Part shown: positions 54,189 to 64,000 of the stretch, piece after piece
Layout of the letters: each line of letters begins with the position of its first letter
Position numbering within the stretch: the stretch's first letter is position 1
Source of the DNA: Mycolicibacterium aromaticivorans JS19b1 = JCM 16368
Lineage (GTDB): Bacteria; Actinomycetota; Actinomycetes; Mycobacteriales; Mycobacteriaceae
DNA length: 64,000 nucleotides
Direction of reading: 5' to 3'
Assembly: GCF_000559085.1 (NCBI RefSeq)
Contig: NZ_JALN02000001.1
Coordinates: forward strand, 5,430,916 to 5,494,915
Made by a program: the position numbers and the translations under genes
The notes under the pieces: generated by a model
What the model was told of the DNA's origin: nothing
Seen by the model: the letters and a program-made list of their open reading frames with translations, nothing else
The model's database searches: none

Positions 54189-54659
54189 TCAGTAGCGGCG
54201 GACGATGTTGGCGTCGTGGACCGGTGCGTAAACCTGTTCCTCGACGATCTCCCCGTCGATGTAATCCCCGCGACCGGAGTAGCCAGGCGCCGTCAGATTG
54301 ATGACGCTGACCCGACGGGTGATGCCGCGGGTGAGCAGCATGCCCGCCAACGGGCGCACCACGCGACGAGTCGGGGGCAGCAGCATCAGCGCGCCGACCG
54401 CGGTGGAGACGATGCCGGGGACGAACATCAGGACGGTGCCGAGTGCGACGAGCATGCTGTCGGCCACCGCGCCCTGCGGGTCGGTGCGGGTGGAGAGTTT
54501 GAGGATCTGCTTTTTGACCTGCGAGCCGGCCAGCGCGACACCGATCACTGAGCTCGCCAGCAGGATCAGAAGCGTCCAGCCGATGCCCACCGACCAGGTC
54601 AGGGCGGCCAGCACCGCGAGCTCGACCACGGCGTAGAGGAAGAACGTCCGCATCACCAT
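54189..54659 (-). CDS. fxsA: FxsA family membrane protein
   Basis: A 156-residue membrane protein that starts MVMRTFFLYAVVELAVLAAL and has about three to four spans (also WTLLILLASSVIGVALAG and MLVALGTVLMFVPGIVSTAVG). The segment MFVPGIVSTAVGALMLLPPTR is the FxsA signature. In E. coli FxsA relieves F exclusion of phage T7; its role in mycobacteria is unknown. No clear ribosome site is seen; an in-frame ATG at 54653 is an alternative. Confidence 0.85.
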   Translation of the reverse strand: MVMRTFFLYAVVELAVLAALTWSVGIGWTLLILLASSVIGVALAGSQVKKQILKLSTRTDPQGAVADSMLVALGTVLMFVPGIVSTAVGALMLLPPTRRVVRPLAGMLLTRGITRRVSVINLTAPGYSGRGDYIDGEIVEEQVYAPVHDANIVRRY

Positions 54660-54724
54660 GTACTGGCAACGACTCGGGTACCGGGCAGGTTCCGGTTGCT
54701 GCTGATAGCAGCCTGAGAGTTCGG

Positions 54725-55105
54725 TTACGCGGTGATCTCGAGCGCGACGTGCACCTTGTCGATGCCGCCGCGAACCATGCTGTGCAGATAGAACCACCAG
54801 GAATGCTGCCAGTAGCGGCGCAGCACCTTGCTGTAGACAGCGTGGGTCTCCGAATCCGGCAGCACCCGCGCCGTCGCCTCGACCGCTGGGCCCTTCGGCT
54901 TGCCGAGCGAATGGCTGGCCGCAATGGTGACCCGGGGGGTGTTGCGGATCCGCTTCACCTTCCAGGACACCCGGTCGGTGATGACCAGCATACGGTCACC
55001 GTCCGGCACGCCCCAGATGGCCGTCGGCTTGGGTTTGCCGTCCTTGGTGAACGTGGTGAGCAGCAGATATTTCGATTGGGCGACGTCGTGGAAGGTGGGC
55101 GCCAT
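54725..55105 (-). CDS. PPOX-class F420-dependent oxidoreductase, copy 2
   Basis: A 126-residue split-barrel flavin/deazaflavin protein with the motif LLLTTFTKDGKPKPTAIW and VSWKVKRIRNTPRVTIAAS, which is the F420-binding PPOX pattern of actinobacteria. It is a clear tandem paralog of the next gene, separated by three bases. The C-terminal third differs (WWFYLHSMVRGGIDKVH). Such enzymes reduce small molecules or sequester F420; the substrate is unknown. Confidence 0.84.
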   Translation of the reverse strand: MAPTFHDVAQSKYLLLTTFTKDGKPKPTAIWGVPDGDRMLVITDRVSWKVKRIRNTPRVTIAASHSLGKPKGPAVEATARVLPDSETHAVYSKVLRRYWQHSWWFYLHSMVRGGIDKVHVALEITA

Positions 55106-55108
55106 GGG

Positions 55109-55492
55109 TCAGGCGGCCCGCAGTTCCAGGCCGACGTTGCGCGTGCTGCCGCCGCGCAGCTTGGAGAAGAAATTGAACACTTTGCCGAGCAGCCCATACC
55201 GCTTGCCGATCGCGTCGTACACCCGCTCGATCTGCCGGGAGTCGTCGAGGATGCTGGCGACCGCCTCCACGGCTTCGCCCTTGACGTTGCCACTGCGGTC
55301 ACAGACGGCCAGGGTCACCCGCGGGGTGTTCCGAATCCGCTTGACCTTCCAGGAGTCCTTGCCGGTGATCACCAGAGCACGGTCTCCGTCCGGAGCGATC
55401 CAGATCGGTGTCGGCTTGGGCCTGCCGTCCTTCGTGAAGGTGGTCAGCGAGACGTACTGGGACTTGATCACTTCGCCGAAGCTGGGAGCCAT
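55109..55492 (-). CDS. PPOX-class F420-dependent oxidoreductase, copy 1
   Basis: A 127-residue paralog of the gene at 54725. VSLTTFTKDGRPKPTPIW and DSWKVKRIRNTPRVTLAV are the shared core. The C-terminus (GLLGKVFNFFSKLRGGS) is its own. It lies 30 bp after cobN on the same strand, as the related gene does beside cobN in M. tuberculosis. Start ATG 55492. Confidence 0.85.
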   Translation of the reverse strand: MAPSFGEVIKSQYVSLTTFTKDGRPKPTPIWIAPDGDRALVITGKDSWKVKRIRNTPRVTLAVCDRSGNVKGEAVEAVASILDDSRQIERVYDAIGKRYGLLGKVFNFFSKLRGGSTRNVGLELRAA

Positions 55493-55522
55493 CCGACCAA
55501 TGTATCTGGTGCCGGAACGAAC

Positions 55523-59125
<3,603 letters not shown>

Positions 59126-59158
59126 CCACCATTCGTACCGTACGGGCGCCTTCTGCCC

Positions 59159-60076
59159 CTATTCGGAGCGTGGGTTTGCTCGCACGAATGCGACGACGGC
59201 CTCGGCGAGTTCCGGCCCCTTGTCCTCTTGCAGGAAGTGGCCTGCTGCGGCGATCGTCACGTGCGATTGTCGACGTGCGCCCGGAACGTGCTCCCGCAGC
59301 ACCGGCTCAGCCGCGCCGGTGATCGGATCCGAGTCGGAAAATGCTGACAGAAATGGCTTTTCGAAGCGACCCAGCGCAGCCCACGCCGCCCGGTTGGCCG
59401 AGGCCGCCGGGTCGTCCGGACTGGTCGGCACGAGCATGGGAAATTGCCTGGCCCCGGCTTGATAGCTGTCGTCCGGGAATGGTGCATCGTAAGCCGCGAT
59501 GGTCTCGGTCGACAGCTCCGAGACGGACCCGCCGTTGACAATCTGCCCAGCCGGGAACATCGGCACCTCTTGACTGAACTTCTGCCAGGCCAGGAAAGCG
59601 TCACCGGGGTGATGATCACCCGTCGGCAGCATGGTGTTGGCCGCCACCACCCGGGCGAACCGATCCGGATGCTCGCCCACGAGTCGCAGCCCGATCAGCC
59701 CTCCCCAGTCCTGACATACCAGCGTGAGGTCGGCAAGACCGATCTGCTCGATCGCCGCCCACATCCAATCCACGTGTGCCTGATAGCTGTAATCGTCTCG
59801 GCTGGCGGGCTTGTCGCTGCGCCCGAATCCCACCAGGTCGATCGCCACCGCACGCAGTCCGGCATCGACGAGCACCGGAATCATCCGCCGGTACAGGTAG
59901 CTCCAGGACGGCTCACCGTGCAGCAACAGCACCACTTCGCCGTTGGACGGCCCCTCGTCGACATAGTGCATGCGGAGCCTGCCGCCGTCACCGGAGTCGA
60001 CCTCGACGTAGCGCGGTTCGAAAGGAAAGTCCGGCAACGCGGCGAATCGCTCGTCGGGAGTGCGCAATACATCCAT
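59159..60076 (-). CDS. dhmA: Haloalkane dehalogenase-like alpha/beta hydrolase (DhmA-like)
   Basis: A 305-residue enzyme. MDVLRTPDERFAALPDFPFE is the typical N-terminus of mycobacterial DhmA proteins. HGEPSWSYLYR forms the oxyanion hole, Asp123 in VCQDWGG is the nucleophile, with Trp124 as halide-stabilising residue, an acidic residue near 250 (FSDSDPI) and catalytic His near 280 (AAAGHFLQ). It cleaves carbon-halogen bonds in haloalkanes, though the natural substrate in mycobacteria is not settled. It lies 17 bp after the TetR gene and is likely co-transcribed with it. Confidence 0.87.
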   Translation of the reverse strand: MDVLRTPDERFAALPDFPFEPRYVEVDSGDGGRLRMHYVDEGPSNGEVVLLLHGEPSWSYLYRRMIPVLVDAGLRAVAIDLVGFGRSDKPASRDDYSYQAHVDWMWAAIEQIGLADLTLVCQDWGGLIGLRLVGEHPDRFARVVAANTMLPTGDHHPGDAFLAWQKFSQEVPMFPAGQIVNGGSVSELSTETIAAYDAPFPDDSYQAGARQFPMLVPTSPDDPAASANRAAWAALGRFEKPFLSAFSDSDPITGAAEPVLREHVPGARRQSHVTIAAAGHFLQEDKGPELAEAVVAFVRANPRSE

Positions 60077-60093
60077 TGGTGTGCTCCTGTACC

Positions 60094-60714
60094 TCAGCGG
60101 GTTGGTGGTTCACTGTCGACGGTGGCGGGACACCACTGCCGAAGCTGCATCCGAGCGACGTCGACGGCGTCGCGCATCGGGGTGATGTCCGACCGCACCC
60201 GGCCGACCAGCATGCCGCCCTGAAGTGCTGCAATAACGTTGGCGGCCAGGCGATCCGGCTCGGCATCGGCTCTCAGTGCGCCGCGTTGCCGCATCGTGCG
60301 CAACCCGTCGGCGAGCAGTCCCACCCATCGGCCGAACGCTGCGTCGACGCGTGGCCGCAAGGCGTCGTCGTCCATCAACTCGGCGGCCAACTTGCCCAAC
60401 GGACACGCGAACGGGCCGCCGGGAGCCGAGTGCATCTGCACGATGCCGGCCATCCAGGCGTCCAATGTTGGCCAGGAATCGATGTGTGTCAAGCCGGGTT
60501 GGGCAGCGAGAACCATCTCCAGCTGTCGGTCGATCACGGCACCGACCAGCTCGGCTTTGTCGTCAAAGTAGTGATAGAGCTGGGATTTTCCGCAACCCGC
60601 GACCGCGAGCACGTCATCGAGACTGGTGGCGCGGACACCTCGTCGATAGATCAGCAGCGCTGCGGCGTCCAGAATCGCGGCGCGTGTCCGCCGGCCCCGC
60701 GCGGTCAGCGGCAC
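60094..60714 (-). CDS. TetR/AcrR family regulator upstream of dhmA
   Basis: A 206-residue TetR protein with recognition region TSLDDVLAVAGCGKSQLYHYF and a helical domain that contains ACPLGKLAAEL, the pattern of TetR_C_11/YcdC-like proteins. It starts at GTG 60714, as no ATG is in frame upstream. The first gene of a two-gene unit with dhmA, so it probably regulates itself and the dehalogenase. A TTGACA sits on the minus strand at 60815-60820, about 95 bp upstream, but I cannot pair it with a good -10 box. Confidence 0.84.
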   Translation of the reverse strand: MPLTARGRRTRAAILDAAALLIYRRGVRATSLDDVLAVAGCGKSQLYHYFDDKAELVGAVIDRQLEMVLAAQPGLTHIDSWPTLDAWMAGIVQMHSAPGGPFACPLGKLAAELMDDDALRPRVDAAFGRWVGLLADGLRTMRQRGALRADAEPDRLAANVIAALQGGMLVGRVRSDITPMRDAVDVARMQLRQWCPATVDSEPPTR

Positions 60715-60838
60715 CGGCTTGGCGCGTCCGCCCTTCAGCGCCGCGCCTCGACGGGATCTCCGGGCTTGACCCGAGCGAGCACCATCACTTCAGACTCGAC
60801 TCCAGAAAGTGTACTGTCAAGTCCAATTTGGCTCCGGG

Positions 60839-61252
60839 TCAGTCCGCGGGGAACGGGCTCAACACAAGACCGACCACGGCGACCACGGCCACCGGAGCAA
60901 GCAGCGGCAGCCACGGCAGGTCGACGGGCAGCGCGGTGGCCAGGGCACCGGCCGCGGCGAAGCCGGCGATCCCGATCGCCGTGACCCGGGTGAGGGTGGC
61001 GTAGCTCAACACCAGATACGCCGCCGCGCACACCCCCGACGTCGCAGCCAGCATCGGGTGCGACTCGGTCACCACGATCGCGGCCATCGCCGCCAGAACT
61101 GCCACCGTGGCCGCGGCACGCACGTACAGACCGGCGAGGATGGCGATCAGCGCCACCGCGGCCGCGGCGAGCCCACGAGTATCGGCACCGACCGCCGTAG
61201 CCGCCGTCATCGCGACTGCGAACGCTGCGGCTGCCAGCCGCCGCACCGTCAT
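60839..61252 (-). CDS. Small polytopic membrane protein of the moxR cluster
   Basis: A 137-residue very hydrophobic protein with about five short membrane spans made mostly of Ala, Val and Leu. The start ATG 61252 overlaps the stop of the DUF58 gene (ATGA), so it is the last gene of the cluster. It resembles the small membrane protein that follows the DUF58 gene in other mycobacteria. The function is unknown. Confidence 0.75.
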   Translation of the reverse strand: MTVRRLAAAAFAVAMTAATAVGADTRGLAAAAVALIAILAGLYVRAAATVAVLAAMAAIVVTESHPMLAATSGVCAAAYLVLSYATLTRVTAIGIAGFAAAGALATALPVDLPWLPLLAPVAVVAVVGLVLSPFPAD

Positions 61253-62487
61253 GACGACCGCCGGCCACGGTCGGGCACCAGGCTCATCGCCTGGTCGAGG
61301 GTGACCTCAGCCGGCCACGGCACCACGTCGACGCCGATGACCCTCATGTCCCGGTACATCGACGAACGCTGCAACGCCCACATCCGCTGCAGAAGCGGCT
61401 GGTCGTCGTCAGCAAAGGGCCAGCCTTCGAGCACGTCTACCGCCACCACCGTGTGTCCCCGTTTGCACAGGTCGATCAATGCCAGCGCGAACTGGGTGTC
61501 GAGCAGCGTCGAGAACGCCACCACGACGGCGCCCGGCGGGACCGCGGCCCGCGGCGCCAAAGTCCCTTCGGTCTGCTGGTATTCGCTGCCCACGCCGAGC
61601 GCCGCGTCGAGCACCCGGTAGAACTGGCGTCGGCCGATATCGGCACCGAGCCACCGTGGCCGGCGGCCCCGAGGCCGACAATGCCGGCGCGGTCGCCGTT
61701 GCGCAGCGCGGTCTGCACGACCTGTGTCGCGCCGCGCAACGCCCGTTCGGTGACGGTGGTGGCCGGGCCCGCGGGCTGCGCACTCATGTCGACGAGCACC
61801 ACGACGTCGGCGGCCCGGTCGGTCAGCCGTTCGGTGACGTGCAGGCTGCCGCGACGGGCGCTGACCGCCCAGTTGACGGTGCGCAGCTGATCACCCGGAA
61901 GGTAGGGGCGAATCTCGGCGAACTCGACGCCCGGCCCGATGTGGCGGGTCAGGTGGGTGCCCAACCGGTCGGGCAGTTCGGTTCGCGGAATCCCGGTCGG
62001 TTGCGGGGGCGCTACCGGGAAGACGAACAGGTCCGCGGCGTCGACGGTGGCGGTGCCGGTCAGCAGTCCACCGGCCGCGTCGAGCCGGACCCGGGCGCGC
62101 AGTGGGTAGTGACCCCACCTCCCCGCCTTCGCGGACACCGTGGCGCGCCTGCGTCGGCGGTGATGGTCTCGATGTCCAGGCCGGCCACCGCCCCCAGTTC
62201 CAGTGTCGCGTCTGCGCTGTTCTCCGCCAGCTCGGCGCGCAACTGCACCGGCTCGTTCTCGAAGCACCGGGTCAGCGCCGGGTAGCCCATGACCGACACC
62301 GACACCGGTCTGCGCTGCCAACTGATCGAGGCGAGCACCCCCAGCATCGGCGCCACGAAAGCGATCAGCTGCCAGCGCGACGCAATCACCGCCGCGGCCA
62401 GCCCCACCCCGACACACGTCACGAGCGTCAGCGTCAACGCGGATGCGCGCCAATGCAATACAGCCTCGACCGAACGGGGACCGTCCA

Positions 62488-62491
<4 letters not shown>
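61249..62491 (-). pseudogene. DUF58 protein, two apparent single-base deletions
   Basis: The product would be a 414-residue DUF58 protein: two N-terminal membrane spans, a beta domain (FAEIRPYLPGDQLRTVNWAV is the DUF58 signature), then a VWA-like part (VVVLVDMSAQPAGP). The frame breaks near 62146-62152 and near 61660-61668. Adding one G and one C there restores the whole protein, including GLGARRPRWLGADIGRR; the span of 1243 bp plus two equals 415 codons. DUF58 proteins act with MoxR ATPases. Sequence error is the most likely cause. Confidence 0.8.
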
Positions 62492-63442
<951 letters not shown>

Positions 63443-63446
<4 letters not shown>

Positions 63447-63918
63447 AGGCTTTCCATCCGTCGCAGGATCTCCTCGAGGGTGGCGTACCCGGGTCCGGGT
63501 TCACGGCTCCGGGTTCGCTCGATGTTGTTCGGATCGACCCAGGGCCACAGCTGGTCGCCGAACACGATGCGCCCGGTCGCCTGCAACGCCACCGGGTCCC
63601 GCTGCCGGGTGGCGAGCACGAACTCGCGGGCCAGCCTGGGCCGCAGATGCCGGTCCCAGTCTTCCCGGGTGGAATCCGCCCACTGAACCGTGGACTCGGT
63701 GCGCGACCGCCAGCGCCACAATGCCTCCGCCGGGTCGTCGACGGCGTTTCGAGTACCGGACGACCTTGTGCCGCAACGACAGTCAGTCGGGCAGCAATGA
63801 GAAACGCAGCTACCGCAAGCCCTGCGACCGGCATGATCCACCGCCCGGCACTCAGGACGATCGCCAGCACTTCCGCTGCCACGACCAGCAGCAGGCCACC
63901 CCCGACCAGCCGGATCAC
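63443..63918 (-). pseudogene. Conserved membrane-anchored protein of the moxR cluster, one apparent deletion
   Basis: The product would be 158 residues. It starts at GTG 63918 with a membrane region (LLLVVAAEVLAIVLSAG and GLAVAAFLIAA), then shifts frame near 63745-63753 and continues DDPAEALWRWRSRTESTVQW to the end EEILRRMESL. Adding one base makes 159 codons. The start overlaps the DUF4350 stop (GTGA) and its stop overlaps the moxR start. It is likely the DUF4129-like or similar partner found in this cluster; the family name is uncertain. Confidence 0.7.
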
Positions 63919-64000
63919 ACCGGGCTCCGCAGCTCGCCGAGGACCAGGCGAAGCGCCCGTTCGGCGGTTTCGCGGTGTCCCTCGTTCATCACGTGGGTGG
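63915..64000 (-). CDS. DUF4350-like protein, C-terminal fragment
   Basis: Only the last 28 residues are in the window. HVMNEGHRETAERALRLVLG is the typical ending of the actinobacterial DUF4350 membrane protein that leads the moxR cluster. The stop overlaps the start of the next gene (GTGA). Confidence 0.55.
   Translation of the reverse strand, partial: THVMNEGHRETAERALRLVLGELRSPV

Noticed and set aside
59126..59158. Cobalamin riboswitch before cobN
   Set aside because: Only 33 bp separate cobN from dhmA and no B12-box-like sequence is present.

Overview
The window is high-GC actinobacterial DNA, and gene content and order place it in a mycobacterium, most likely a non-tuberculous, fast-growing (Mycolicibacterium-type) species. 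Markers are a complete yrbEAB-mceABCDEF import operon, RbpA, an Lnt/Ppm pair encoded as two separate proteins (fused in M. tuberculosis, split in M. smegmatis), KmtR, PncA, F420-type PPOX proteins beside cobN, and the moxR/DUF58/DUF4350 membrane cluster. I saw no tRNA, rRNA, CRISPR array, insertion sequence or prophage.

Layout. (1) 1-20.4 kb is a steroid/lipid block: an unidentified partial gene, a TetR regulator, a KshA-type Rieske oxygenase with a small CxxC partner, two KstD-like flavoprotein dehydrogenases, a PadR regulator, a hot-dog thioesterase, a secreted protein, the mce operon (minus strand, 17.4 to 8.0 kb), an SDR dehydrogenase, a second TetR and an acyl-CoA dehydrogenase. A 14-bp site matching the published KstR consensus lies 35 bp upstream of yrbEA. 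A separate 15-19 bp near-palindromic motif recurs upstream of the first TetR, the second KstD and the SDR gene. (2) 20.6-24.8 kb is a polyamine-type ABC transporter (potADBC) whose ATPase seems to start at CTG. (3) 24.8-31.4 kb holds DedA and DUF1206 membrane proteins, pncA, a 976-residue kinase/aminotransferase fusion and a metallo-beta-lactamase-fold hydrolase. (4) 31.5-36.0 kb is a compact glycoconjugate-type cassette (glycosyltransferase, methyltransferase, alpha/alpha-barrel protein, convergent methyltransferase, TetR). A 16-bp element is shared between the cassette promoter and the TetR start codon, pointing to one local regulon. (5) 36-50 kb is mixed: a DoxX-like protein with nine 11-residue repeats, an RDD protein, gluconate permease/kinase/regulator, lipoproteins, a kinase-like fusion, a carboxylesterase, the KmtR/CDF metal module and an SsuD-like monooxygenase. 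(6) 49.2-59.1 kb is a conserved block (zinc-ribbon-like protein, rbpA, ppm, lnt, amidohydrolase, fxsA, two PPOX proteins, cobN). (7) 59.2-60.7 kb is a haloalkane dehalogenase with its TetR. (8) 60.8-64 kb is the moxR/DUF58 cluster.

Assembly caution: from 61.65 to 63.75 kb three adjacent genes carry seven apparent one-base deletions, mostly in short G or C runs, and restoring those bases gives three full-length proteins. One similar lesion is seen at 36.04 kb. This looks like sequence error more than real gene decay.

How the genes work together (inference): the left block could import a sterol-like lipid (Mce/YrbE), oxidise the steroid rings (KshA, KstD) and degrade side chains (ACAD, SDR, thioesterase) under KstR-type and local TetR/PadR control. 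The other blocks are independent housekeeping or niche modules.
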